From Lysobacterales bacterium (GTDB taxonomy: Bacteria > Pseudomonadota > Gammaproteobacteria > Xanthomonadales > Xanthomonadaceae), in NCBI GenBank assembly GCA_017302135.1, contig JAFLDZ010000002.1, forward strand, positions 248,001 to 312,000: a stretch of 64,000 nucleotides of DNA, given 5' to 3'. Of the stretch, positions 16,302-24,957 are shown one piece after another. The position numbers and the translations under genes were made by a program. Each line of letters begins with the position of its first letter. Position 1 is the first letter of the stretch. The notes below the pieces were generated by a model. That model was given only the letters and a program-made list of their open reading frames with translations, was not told where the DNA came from and searched no databases.

Positions 16302-18581
16302 TCAGAAATCGTAGCGCGCCGACAGCGTGTACTGGCGCGGCGGGCCGTAGAAACCGGTGAACACGCCCAGCGCAGCATTGAGGCTGTAACCGGTGGTCAG
16401 GTATTCCTCGTCGGCCAGGTTGCTGCCCTGCAGCGACAGGGTCCACGAGGTATTCGGCTTCCAGATCACGCCGGCATTGATCAGACCGTAACCATCCTGG
16501 GTGATCGGCACCGCGCCGCTGCGGATGATTTCGGTGGTGGCGACCACATCATCCTGGTAGCTGTAGCCCACGCGCGCGGACAGATTGCCCATGCTGCCGA
16601 GCTCGGTGCGATATTCCAGATTGACCGCGCCGGAGAATTCGGGCGCGTTGGTGAAGGTCTGCTCGTCGGCGATGTCGACACCCGCGTAAAGGAAACGGTC
16701 GTACTTCGCGTCCAGCCACGCCAGATTGCCGGACACCAGCCAGTTGGCGGTCGGCAGCCACTGGTATTCGACTTCGAAACCGTTGACCGTACCTTCGCCG
16801 GCATTGGTGAAGTCGCCGAAGAATGCGTCGTCGGTGCCGTCGCCGTTGCTGTCGTAGGAGGTGAACACCGACAGCTGGATGTCCTTGTAGATGTTGTGGA
16901 ACGCGGAGAGATTCAGGAACAGGCGCTGATCGAAGAACGCCATCTTGCTGCCGACTTCGAAGCTGTCGACCTGTTCGTCGTTGAAGGGCTCGGCCGAACG
17001 CGGCACAGCGGTGGCCTGGGCGCGGATGTTGTAACCGCCCGACTTGAAGCCGCGGCTGGCGAGACCGTAGATCAGGATGTCGTCGTTCAACTGGTAGCCG
17101 AGCGAGATCTTCGGCGAGGTGTTCTTGAAGTTGATGCTCTTGTCGAAATCGGCGGCGATCGGCGCGGCCGGACGCAGCGTGGTGTAGGTGCCGTCGGTGT
17201 AGAAACGGTTGAGCACATCGGCGCGTTTGTCTTCGTCGGTGAAGCGCGCGCCGACATCGAGACTCAGCTTGTCGGTCAGGTCGAAGGTCCAGTCGGCATA
17301 GGCGGCGAGACTTTCGGTGAACATGTCGCCCTGGGTGTCGCCGAAGACCAGACCGAAGAAGTTGTTCAACACCCGTCCGCCAGCGCGGCCATCGAACTTG
17401 TAGAGTCCGACGACGCCGCGGGCACGGCCGCCGGCATCGTAGTTGACCTGCAATTCGTGGCTGACCTGTTCGTCGGTGTAGAACGCCTTCACGTCGGCGA
17501 GTGTGTTGGGCAGCGTATCGAAATCGATATTGGTTTCGGTCTCGGATTCGCGCTTTGCCGCCACGTATTTGACCGTCAAATTGTCGTTCGGACGCCAGTT
17601 GACCGCCACCGAAGCGCCCTTGAGCGTGGTGTCGTTGACGTTGGGCATGCCGTTGCGCACGTCGTAACGGTCGTCCAACGGTTGCAGGGTCGGCGCAAAG
17701 CGGTTGGGGGCGAGCATCCGCGCGCCTCGCACGCCGGAGCTGTCGTCCATCCAGTCGAACGCGAACTGCACGTCGAAATCGTCGCCCGCATAGGCGCCGA
17801 GGTTGAAGCGTACGGCGGTGACGTCTTTGTCGCTGACCTGGGCGCCGGTATTGATGTTCTCGCCGAAGCCATCGCGATCGAGCTTGGCGACAGCGATGCG
17901 CGCGCGCAGGCCGCTGTCTTCGCCGCCGATCGGACCACCGACCGCCGCCTTGATGTCGCGCTGGTTATAGTTGCCGATGGTCAGCGATGCGAAACCGTCG
18001 AACGCGCTGGGCAGCGGCTTGGAGACGTACTTGATCGCGCCGCCGATGGTGTTCTTGCCGTACAGCGTGCCCTGCGGGCCGCGCAGCACTTCGACCCGGC
18101 CGACGTCGAACACGTCGAGCAACGCGCCCTGCGGACGGGCGATGTACACGTCGTCCAGATACAGACCGACGCCCGGGTCGACGCCCCACAGCGGGTCGGA
18201 CTGGCCCACGCCGCGGATGTATGCGGTGATGGTGCTGTTGGAGCCGCGCGCGGCGTACAGCGTGAGGTTCGGCACCTGCGCATCGAGATCGCTGAGGTCT
18301 TCGACATTGAGCTTGTCGAGCGAGTCGGCGGTGAACGCGGTCACTGCGATCGGCACTTCCTGCAGGGTCTCTTCGCGCTTGCGCGCGGTGACGGTGATCG
18401 TATCCAAGGTGTTCTGACCGGATTCGGCGCCAGCGGCGGCGTCCTGGGCATATCCCATCGGCGCGAACAGTCCGAAGGCCAGCACCGTCGATACGGCAAG
18501 ACTCAGGCTGCTGCGCGGCAGGATCATGCGCTTGCGCGCGGCCGGAGCCGGGTGGCGGACGGCGGATTGGTGACGACTCAT
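16302..18581 (-). CDS. TonB-dependent outer-membrane receptor
   Basis: This 759-residue receptor has a cleavable signal (cut likely after GYAQ near residue 46), a TonB-box-like TITVTARKREETLQEVPIAV stretch, a plug domain (about 65-180; PQGTLYGKNTIGGAIKYVSK) and a 22-strand barrel ending in aromatic RYDF, the terminal Phe expected for outer-membrane assembly. The subtype resembles receptors annotated for organic substrates rather than ferric siderophores, but the ligand is unknown. A good ribosome site (GAGGAACC) precedes the ATG at 18581. It diverges from the GntP permease gene across about 260 bp in which I see no clear promoter motif. The shared region hints at co-regulation with 3-hydroxybutyrate uptake. 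Confidence 0.93.
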   Translation of the reverse strand: MSRHQSAVRHPAPAARKRMILPRSSLSLAVSTVLAFGLFAPMGYAQDAAAGAESGQNTLDTITVTARKREETLQEVPIAVTAFTADSLDKLNVEDLSDLDAQVPNLTLYAARGSNSTITAYIRGVGQSDPLWGVDPGVGLYLDDVYIARPQGALLDVFDVGRVEVLRGPQGTLYGKNTIGGAIKYVSKPLPSAFDGFASLTIGNYNQRDIKAAVGGPIGGEDSGLRARIAVAKLDRDGFGENINTGAQVSDKDVTAVRFNLGAYAGDDFDVQFAFDWMDDSSGVRGARMLAPNRFAPTLQPLDDRYDVRNGMPNVNDTTLKGASVAVNWRPNDNLTVKYVAAKRESETETNIDFDTLPNTLADVKAFYTDEQVSHELQVNYDAGGRARGVVGLYKFDGRAGGRVLNNFFGLVFGDTQGDMFTESLAAYADWTFDLTDKLSLDVGARFTDEDKRADVLNRFYTDGTYTTLRPAAPIAADFDKSINFKNTSPKISLGYQLNDDILIYGLASRGFKSGGYNIRAQATAVPRSAEPFNDEQVDSFEVGSKMAFFDQRLFLNLSAFHNIYKDIQLSVFTSYDSNGDGTDDAFFGDFTNAGEGTVNGFEVEYQWLPTANWLVSGNLAWLDAKYDRFLYAGVDIADEQTFTNAPEFSGAVNLEYRTELGSMGNLSARVGYSYQDDVVATTEIIRSGAVPITQDGYGLINAGVIWKPNTSWTLSLQGSNLADEEYLTTGYSLNAALGVFTGFYGPPRQYTLSARYDF

Positions 18582-18840
18582 TGATCGGTTCCTCGGTGGA
18601 ATGGAGCTCGAAGGGTAAGGAGCTCAACGGATGGACCGCGCACGCTTGGCGGGCACGTTGCGGCAAGACTAGGCAGTGACGGCCAGACGGGCACTTGTAC
18701 CTTCGGACAATGGGCCGCGCCGCATCGGCTGCCGACACTGGCTGCCCGAAGCCGACCGCGCATCCGCGCGGCCGCTTCTTTTTTCGTCGCGGCGTTAGCC
18801 CGCGGACCATCCCCAAGGAATCGTTCATGGCAGCCCTCAC

Positions 18841-20244
18841 ATGTCCTTTCTGATCGTGCTGGCGGCGCTGTGCTTCCTGATGTTCGTGGCCTATCGCGGC
18901 TACAGCGTGATCCTGTTCGCGCCGATCGCGGCGCTCGGCGCGGTGCTGCTGACCGACAGCTCGCTGGTCGCGCCGATGTTCACCGGCCTGTTCATGGACA
19001 AGATGGTCGGGTTCCTGAAATTGTATTTCCCGGTGTTCCTGCTCGGCGCGATCTTCGGCAAGCTGATCGAACTGTCCGGGTTCTCGAAGTCCATCGTCAG
19101 CGCGGTGATCCGGCTGTTCGGCGCCGAACGCGCGATGCTGTCGATCGTCGCGGTCTGTGCGGTACTCACCTACGGCGGCGTGTCGCTGTTCGTGGTGGTG
19201 TTCGCGGTCTATCCCTTCGCTGCCGAACTCTTCCGTCAGAGCGATATTCCGAAGCGGCTGATCCCCGGCACCATTGCGCTGGGCGCCTTCACCTTCACCA
19301 TGGACGCCCTGCCCGGTACGCCGCAGATCCAGAACATCATTCCGACCTCGTTCTTCGGCACCACCACCTGGGCGGCGCCCTGGCTGGGCACGATCGGCGC
19401 GATATTCATCCTGATGATGGGCATGAGTTATCTGGAATGGCGCCGGCGCACGGCGAAGCGCAACGGCGAGGGTTACGGCGACCCGGCGACACTCAGCAAC
19501 GAGCCGGCACCGTTCGCCGACAGCAAGCTCGCGCACCCGCTGCTGGCGCTGTCGCCGCTGTTGCTGGTGGGGGTCGTCAACAAACTGCTGACCATCTGGA
19601 TTCCGCAGGCTTACGGCACCAGTCACGAGTTCGTGCCCGCAGTGATCGGCAACGCCGCGCCGGTGGTGCAGGAAGTGTCGAAAGTGGCGGCGATCTGGTC
19701 GGTTCAGGGCGCGCTGCTGGTCGGCATCCTCAGCGTGATCGTGCTGGCATGGAAGCCGGTCGCTGCCAGTTTCGCGGAAGGCGCGAAGACGGCGATCGGC
19801 GGCGCGATGCTGGCGGCGATGAACACCGCCTCCGAGTACGGGTTCGGCGCGGTCATCGCTGCGCTGCCGGGTTTCCTGGTGGTGGCGAACGCACTGGGTT
19901 CGATCCCCAATCCGCTGGTCAACGAAGCGATCACCGTGACCGCGCTGGCCGGCATCACCGGTTCGGCCTCGGGCGGCATGAGCATCGCGCTGGCGGCGAT
20001 GGCCGAAACCTTCATCGCCAACGCGCAGGCTGCGCAGATTCCGATGGATGCCCTGCATCGCATCGCATCGATGGCCTCCGGCGGCATGGATACCCTGCCC
20101 CACAACGGCGCGGTGATCACCCTGCTCGCGGTGACCGGTCTGACCCATCGTCAGGCCTACAAGGATATTTTCGCGATCACCCTGATCAAGACCTCGGCCG
20201 TGTTCGTCGTCATCGCGGCGTTCTATCTGACCGGGCTGGTGTGA
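18841..20244 (+). CDS. GntP-family permease, probable D-3-hydroxybutyrate transporter
   Basis: This 467-residue polytopic membrane protein starts MSFLIVLAALCFLMFVAYRG and has about a dozen hydrophobic helices with GntP-family motifs (AIFGKLIELSG, TYGGVSLFVVVFAVYP, and GITGSASGGMSIALAAM near residue 380). GntP proteins are proton-coupled importers of gluconate or other small hydroxy acids. It is followed by 3-hydroxybutyrate dehydrogenase on the same strand, and this pairing is typical of 3-hydroxybutyrate permeases, so I infer that substrate. The Shine-Dalgarno for 18841 is weak. A REPIN-like repeat pair separates it from the dehydrogenase gene. Confidence 0.87.
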   Translation: MSFLIVLAALCFLMFVAYRGYSVILFAPIAALGAVLLTDSSLVAPMFTGLFMDKMVGFLKLYFPVFLLGAIFGKLIELSGFSKSIVSAVIRLFGAERAMLSIVAVCAVLTYGGVSLFVVVFAVYPFAAELFRQSDIPKRLIPGTIALGAFTFTMDALPGTPQIQNIIPTSFFGTTTWAAPWLGTIGAIFILMMGMSYLEWRRRTAKRNGEGYGDPATLSNEPAPFADSKLAHPLLALSPLLLVGVVNKLLTIWIPQAYGTSHEFVPAVIGNAAPVVQEVSKVAAIWSVQGALLVGILSVIVLAWKPVAASFAEGAKTAIGGAMLAAMNTASEYGFGAVIAALPGFLVVANALGSIPNPLVNEAITVTALAGITGSASGGMSIALAAMAETFIANAQAAQIPMDALHRIASMASGGMDTLPHNGAVITLLAVTGLTHRQAYKDIFAITLIKTSAVFVVIAAFYLTGLV

Positions 20245-20262
20245 TCGGGTGGTGCCAACCTC

Positions 20263-20385
20263 GTAGGGCGGGTCCTGGCCCGCCATTGCCAACTCTCAAT
20301 TGAAAGTAGCGATGATCCAGAGCGGTTTCGATCATCGCGCGCCGCGATCGGAAACATCACAATGGCGGGCCAGGGCCCGCCCTAC
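20263..20385. repeat. Paired inverted GTAG palindromes (REPIN-like)
   Basis: A GTAGGGCGGGTCCTGGCCCG palindrome at 20263 and its inverted copy ending in CCCGCCCTAC at 20385 face each other about 70 bp apart. The spacer includes GATGATC/GATCATC complementarity. The same layout recurs at 37627-37750. It fits REP doublets mobilised by RAYT transposases; no such transposase gene is in this window. Confidence 0.8.
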
Positions 20386-20450
20386 GCTTGAAGCCGCATA
20401 ATCCCCTCAGCGCACTTGCGCTTTACTCGATCTTTCTGCCGAGTCCTCAC

Positions 20451-21254
20451 ATGTCCGACACCTTCCTCGCTTCGCGCACCGCCCTCGTCACCGGCAGCAC
20501 TTCCGGTATCGGTCTGGCCATCGCCTGTGGCTTGGCGGCAGCGGGCGCGAAGATCGCGATCAACGGGCTGGGCACGCCGGAGCAGATCGAAGCCGCCCTG
20601 CAGGCGGTACGCGACGCGGGCGCGACCGATGTGCGCCACTTCGGCGCCGACCTGCGCGACCCCGACCAGATCGAAACGATGATGACCGCGATCGACGCGT
20701 GGTCGCCGCTCGACGTGCTGGTGAACAATGCCGGCATCCAGCACGCGGTACCGCTGGCCGAGATGCCGACGCAGAAGTGGAACGACATTCTCGCGATCAA
20801 CCTCAGTTCCGCGTTCCACAGCATGCGTCTGGCGATGCCCGGCATGGCGGCGCGCGGCTATGGCCGCGTGGTGAACATCGCCTCCGTGCACGGTCTGGTC
20901 GCCTCGGCGAACAAGGCGCCGTACGTGGCCAGCAAGTTCGGCATCGTCGGCCTGAGCAAGGTCGCTGCGCTGGAATACGCCGCCGCCGGTACCCGCGACA
21001 GCGGCGGCATCACCGTCAACTGCATCTGCCCGGGCTGGGTGGAAACCGCGCTGATCGAACCGCAGATCGAAGCCCGGCGCGATGGCGGCAGCCGTGATGA
21101 CGGCGTCCGCGCGCTGCTGTCCGAAAAGCAGCCGAGCCTGCGCATGTCGCTGCCCGAAGACATCGCATCGATGGTGCTGTGGCTGTGTCGGCGCGAGGCC
21201 CATAACGTGACCGGCGCCTCCTTCCCGATCGATGGCGGGTGGACCGCGCAGTAA
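20451..21254 (+). CDS. bdhA: 3-hydroxybutyrate dehydrogenase (SDR family)
   Basis: This enzyme oxidises D-3-hydroxybutyrate to acetoacetate with NAD+. The ATG at 20451 gives 267 residues. The cofactor loop TGSTSGIG is at residues 14-21, NNAG follows, and the catalytic S145, Y158 and K162 (YVASK) are present. The C-terminal half has the family-typical CPGWVETALIEPQI and GASFPIDGGWTAQ end. The upstream GntP permease completes a small uptake-and-oxidation unit. The specific substrate is inferred from overall pattern and neighbour. Confidence 0.9.
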   Translation: MSDTFLASRTALVTGSTSGIGLAIACGLAAAGAKIAINGLGTPEQIEAALQAVRDAGATDVRHFGADLRDPDQIETMMTAIDAWSPLDVLVNNAGIQHAVPLAEMPTQKWNDILAINLSSAFHSMRLAMPGMAARGYGRVVNIASVHGLVASANKAPYVASKFGIVGLSKVAALEYAAAGTRDSGGITVNCICPGWVETALIEPQIEARRDGGSRDDGVRALLSEKQPSLRMSLPEDIASMVLWLCRREAHNVTGASFPIDGGWTAQ

Positions 21255-21402
21255 GCGTTTTCAACCGCGCATCAACCCGCATATCAGGACCGTGGTCTCT
21301 GTCACGATTTGAACCGTCGCTGCGGGTGATGCGGCCACGGATATCCTGTCAATATTGCGCCGCGTGCTGCCAACGGGCCCACGCATCACCGGAGCATGCG
21401 CG

Positions 21403-23229
21403 ATGTCCAGACCGATCGTCCCTACCTCACGGCGTAAAGCCCTCCTGTCCGCGATCGGACGCCGCAATGGCATCAAGGGGCCCTTGCACTTCCAGCCGAT
21501 GCCGCGAATCGCGAACGAATCCGACAGCGGGCCCGAAACCGACGCACCGCAGTCTGCACCCGCCGCCACGGGAACGTCCCGCACGCCGATGATGGCCGGT
21601 CCGGGTACGGCGAACATCTCGCAAGCGGAATTGCTCACGTTGCAGCGCGCGCCGTTCGCCGTCCGCGTGCTCAACAATCTGACCGCAGGCGCCACCGCCG
21701 CGTCGATCACCGAATTCAACGCACTGGGCGGCAACGACACCGCACGTCTCACCGCCTTCGTGGACCAGCAGCTCAATCCCGCTGCGATCAACGACAGTGC
21801 GCTGGATACCCGGCTGGTTGCCGCCAACGGTTACACCACGCTCAACAAATCGCTGGCCCAGCTCTGGGCCGACCACACGCTCGTCACCACCGACAGTTCG
21901 GCGCCGGCGCGCGAAACCCAGCGCGCGGCGCTGATGCGCGCGGCATATTCGAAACGCCAGTTGCAGGAAACGATGGTCGATTTCTGGCAGAACCATTTCA
22001 ATGTCGCCATCACCAGCAGCACCGCTGCGACGGTCTACGTCCACTACAACCGCGACGTGATCCGCGCCAATGTCTTCGGCAATTTCCGCACCATGCTCGA
22101 AGCGGTGGGCCAGAGCACCGCGATGATGTACTACCTCAACAACCGCAGCAATTCGCGCTCCGGTCCCAACGAGAATTACGCGCGCGAACTGCTGGAACTG
22201 CACGCGATGGGTGCGGAGAATTACCTCGGTTTCGTCAATCCGTCGGAAGTGCCGCCCGCGCCGGAAGACCCGAGTTATCCGATCGGCTACACCGATCTCG
22301 ACGTCTACGACACCGCCGCAGCGTTCACCGGCTGGACGGTGAAGAACGGAGGAAACGGCTTTCCGACCGAAAACGACGGCACGTTCGCTTACCGCTTGGC
22401 CATGCACGATGCCGGTCCCAAGCAGGTGCTGGGCATGTACATCCTCCCCGAGCAGGCGGCGATGAAGGACGGGCGCGATATCTACGACCGTCTGGCCACC
22501 CATCCGCGGGTCGCCAAGTTCATCTGCAAAAAACTGATCCGGCGCTTCGTCTCCGACAAACCGGACCAGGCGCTGATCGACAGCGCGGCGGCGGTCTTCC
22601 GCACCAATTGGCAACACCCGAATCAACTGCGGCTCACCCTGCGCCACATCCTGCTGTCGAACGCCTTCATCCACGCGTGGGGACAGAAGAACCGGCGCCC
22701 GTTCGAGCTGATCACCGCAGCATTGCGCGCCTGCGGCAGCGACTGGACGATCAAGGGCATCAGCGAGAGCCGCAGCAACGACTTCATGAACCGTCTGGCC
22801 GCCACCGGCCATGCGCCCTACGACTGGGCCGCGCCGAACGGCTATCCGGATGTCGGCGTGAGCTGGGCTGGTTCCAACAACATGGTCACCACCTGGAAGA
22901 TGTTGAGTTGGCTGACCGAAACGCTCGACACCGATACCGCCTTGACGCCGTTGCTGCCGATCGTGGCGCAGAGCCGCGCCAATGTCGCCAGCTGGACCGC
23001 GAACAATCTGGTCGATTACTGGTGCCAGCGGATTCTCGGCTATCTGCCGGTCGCTTCGCGCCGGCAGGTACTGGTGGCGTTCCTGGCCCAGAACGGCGAC
23101 CCGGCGACCTACGTCATCACCGATACCGACACTTCGGCGACCACCGATCTCAAGCGTCATTACAACCTGCAGCGGCTGCGCAGCATGGTCTCGATGATCC
23201 TGATGTCTCCCGAATTCATGAGCCGCTGA
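21403..23229 (+). CDS. DUF1800 family protein, copy 1
   Basis: The 608-residue protein is a DUF1800 member; the function of the family is not established. The ATG at 21403 has GGAG eight bases upstream. After a basic start (SRRKALLSAIGRR) and a low-complexity linker, the conserved core includes DFWQNHFNVAI, GPNENYARELLELHAMG, AAAFTGWTV, CKKLIRRFVSDKPDQ and LRHILLSNAF. I see no clear signal peptide. It is followed after 10 bp by a DUF1501 gene, the usual partner. A second DUF1800-DUF1501 pair follows directly, with long identical blocks, so this is one half of a tandem duplication. Confidence 0.88.
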   Translation: MSRPIVPTSRRKALLSAIGRRNGIKGPLHFQPMPRIANESDSGPETDAPQSAPAATGTSRTPMMAGPGTANISQAELLTLQRAPFAVRVLNNLTAGATAASITEFNALGGNDTARLTAFVDQQLNPAAINDSALDTRLVAANGYTTLNKSLAQLWADHTLVTTDSSAPARETQRAALMRAAYSKRQLQETMVDFWQNHFNVAITSSTAATVYVHYNRDVIRANVFGNFRTMLEAVGQSTAMMYYLNNRSNSRSGPNENYARELLELHAMGAENYLGFVNPSEVPPAPEDPSYPIGYTDLDVYDTAAAFTGWTVKNGGNGFPTENDGTFAYRLAMHDAGPKQVLGMYILPEQAAMKDGRDIYDRLATHPRVAKFICKKLIRRFVSDKPDQALIDSAAAVFRTNWQHPNQLRLTLRHILLSNAFIHAWGQKNRRPFELITAALRACGSDWTIKGISESRSNDFMNRLAATGHAPYDWAAPNGYPDVGVSWAGSNNMVTTWKMLSWLTETLDTDTALTPLLPIVAQSRANVASWTANNLVDYWCQRILGYLPVASRRQVLVAFLAQNGDPATYVITDTDTSATTDLKRHYNLQRLRSMVSMILMSPEFMSR

Positions 23230-23239
23230 GGACTTCCCG

Positions 23240-24742
23240 ATGAACGATATCCATCTTGATCGGCGCGAATTCCTCAAGGGCTGCGGTGCCGCCGCAGCGG
23301 TCGGCGCCGTCGGCGGCCCGAGTCTGCTGTTTTCGCAGGAGGCATACGCGGCCGCGAATCCGTTCGACACCGTGGTCATGGTGTTTCTGCGCGGCGGCTT
23401 CGACGGCCTGAATCTGGTCACGCCGGTCAGCGGCAACGACCGCAGCTTCTACGAGGAAGCGCGCCCGACGTTGCGCATTCCAGCGACCGGCGATCCCGCC
23501 GCACTGCCGCTGACGTTGGCCGCCGGAACCGCCACCGGTTTCGGACTTCACCCGTCCGCCGTCGGCCTGCGCGACATCTGGGATGCGGGCAAACTCGCGA
23601 TCGTCCAATGCTGCGGCATACAGAACGTGGTGACCCGCAGCCACTTCGATGCCCAGGCCTATCTCGACCTGGGAACACCCGGCAACCTCAACGCCAGCAC
23701 CGGTTGGATGACCCGGGCGTGGCAGACGCAAAGCGCTGGCACGAGCAGCGCGATGCCGCTGCTGGCCGTCGCCAGCCGGCAGCCGAGCAACATGCGCGGC
23801 TCCACCCAATCGCTGTCGATGCCGAGCCCCGGCGACTTCGCGCTGACCTCGGGCGCGCCGCAGTGGCAGGCCTATCGGTCAGGCATGCCGGTCGGGACCA
23901 AGGGCGTCACCGAAACCATGGCCAGCCTCTGGGCCGGGCAAAGTGGCGTGGAGGTCGCGGGCCAGCGCGCCGATGCCTCGATGCGACTCATCGCACAGCA
24001 GGGCTATACCTCGACCCTGCCCACCACGCCGGTCGCCTGGCCGACGACGACCTTCGCGCGCCAGCTGTGGACGGTGGCGCAATCGATCCGCTTCAATCTG
24101 GGCCTGCGCTATGCCGCCATCGATCTGGGCGGCTGGGACACCCACGAGAACCAGGGCACCACCGGCACCAGTTTCTACTCGAACAAGATCACCGAACTGT
24201 CGCAGGCGCTGACCGCGTTCTACAACGAGCTCAACCCGACCGGCGAGATGTCCCGGGTCACGGTGATCGTGCAGTCGGAGTTCGGTCGTCGCGTGCGCCA
24301 GAACGGCAGCGGCGGCACCGATCACGGCTACGGCAGTCCGCTGCTGGTGATGGGCGGGCCGGTCAACGGTCGCAGGCTTTACGGCCAGTGGCTGGGCCTC
24401 GATCCGGCGGTGCTGGCGCCCTACTTCGGCGACATCCCGGTGACCACCGACTTCCGTCGCGTCTTCAGCGAACTGATGATCCGGCGCATGGCCAACAACA
24501 AACTCGGCGATATCTTCCCGGGCTATACCGGCTACACGCCCATGGGGATTTTCCAGGGCACGGATCTGGTGCCGCAGTACATCGCCAGCACAAGTCAAGG
24601 CCAGATCATCGCGAATCTGCCCGCCAATCCGCAGCCGGTGTACGGCGAATCGCTGCGCGAAACGTCGCGGGCGCTGCGCGCGCGCGCGCGTGACGACCGC
24701 AACTGGATTCGACGTCTACTGGCTGCGTTGGGCTTGTCGTAA
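23240..24742 (+). CDS. DUF1501 family protein with Tat signal, copy 1
   Basis: This 500-residue protein begins with a twin-arginine signal (DRREFLKG, R8-R9, then an Ala/Gly/Val-rich stretch to AYAA), so it should be exported folded. DUF1501 proteins belong to the alkaline-phosphatase/sulfatase-like fold clan. Visible family landmarks are VFLRGGFDGLNLV, TRSHFDAQ, DLGGWDTHENQG, IVQSEFGRRVRQNGSGGTDH and NNKLGDIFPGY. The His/Asp/Glu residues in those blocks could bind metal, but the substrate is unknown. It is probably translated with the upstream DUF1800 gene (10-bp gap). Confidence 0.9.
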   Translation: MNDIHLDRREFLKGCGAAAAVGAVGGPSLLFSQEAYAAANPFDTVVMVFLRGGFDGLNLVTPVSGNDRSFYEEARPTLRIPATGDPAALPLTLAAGTATGFGLHPSAVGLRDIWDAGKLAIVQCCGIQNVVTRSHFDAQAYLDLGTPGNLNASTGWMTRAWQTQSAGTSSAMPLLAVASRQPSNMRGSTQSLSMPSPGDFALTSGAPQWQAYRSGMPVGTKGVTETMASLWAGQSGVEVAGQRADASMRLIAQQGYTSTLPTTPVAWPTTTFARQLWTVAQSIRFNLGLRYAAIDLGGWDTHENQGTTGTSFYSNKITELSQALTAFYNELNPTGEMSRVTVIVQSEFGRRVRQNGSGGTDHGYGSPLLVMGGPVNGRRLYGQWLGLDPAVLAPYFGDIPVTTDFRRVFSELMIRRMANNKLGDIFPGYTGYTPMGIFQGTDLVPQYIASTSQGQIIANLPANPQPVYGESLRETSRALRARARDDRNWIRRLLAALGLS

Positions 24743-24765
24743 TCGATCTGCAGGCAGCGCATCCC

Positions 24766-24783
24766 AGGCCGTTGCGACGGCCT
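24766..24783 (+). terminator. Terminator-like hairpin after cassette 1
   Basis: A 7-bp perfect stem AGGCCGT/ACGGCCT with loop TGCG lies 24 bp after the first DUF1501 stop. No T-run follows, so termination is uncertain. The remainder of the 215-bp gap holds a GTGCA/TGCAC hairpin and a TATAGT hexamer (24910-24915) that might be a -10 for cassette 2. Confidence 0.4.
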
Positions 24784-24957
24784 GTTCAGGTGCAGCAGTG
24801 CACATGACGTCTGCACGTTTACGGCATCGAAAACGACCAGATGACGGGATCGCGGCCTCCGTCACAGATCCGGTGCTGAAGCTTCACGATCTGCCCTAGA
24901 AATCCGGCCTATAGTGCTGTGGTTGCCTGTCCGCGAGGCATGACTTGGAGTCTACCG

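Noticed and set aside
12616..16314. 1232-codon open frame antisense to the hybrid kinase
   Set aside because: Its product is Gln/Arg/His-rich without domains, while the kinase has intact histidine, ATP and receiver motifs.
24766..24957. Promoter for the second DUF1800-DUF1501 cassette
   Set aside because: A TATAGT hexamer exists at 24910-24915 but the matching -35 position (CGATCT) is too weak to call.
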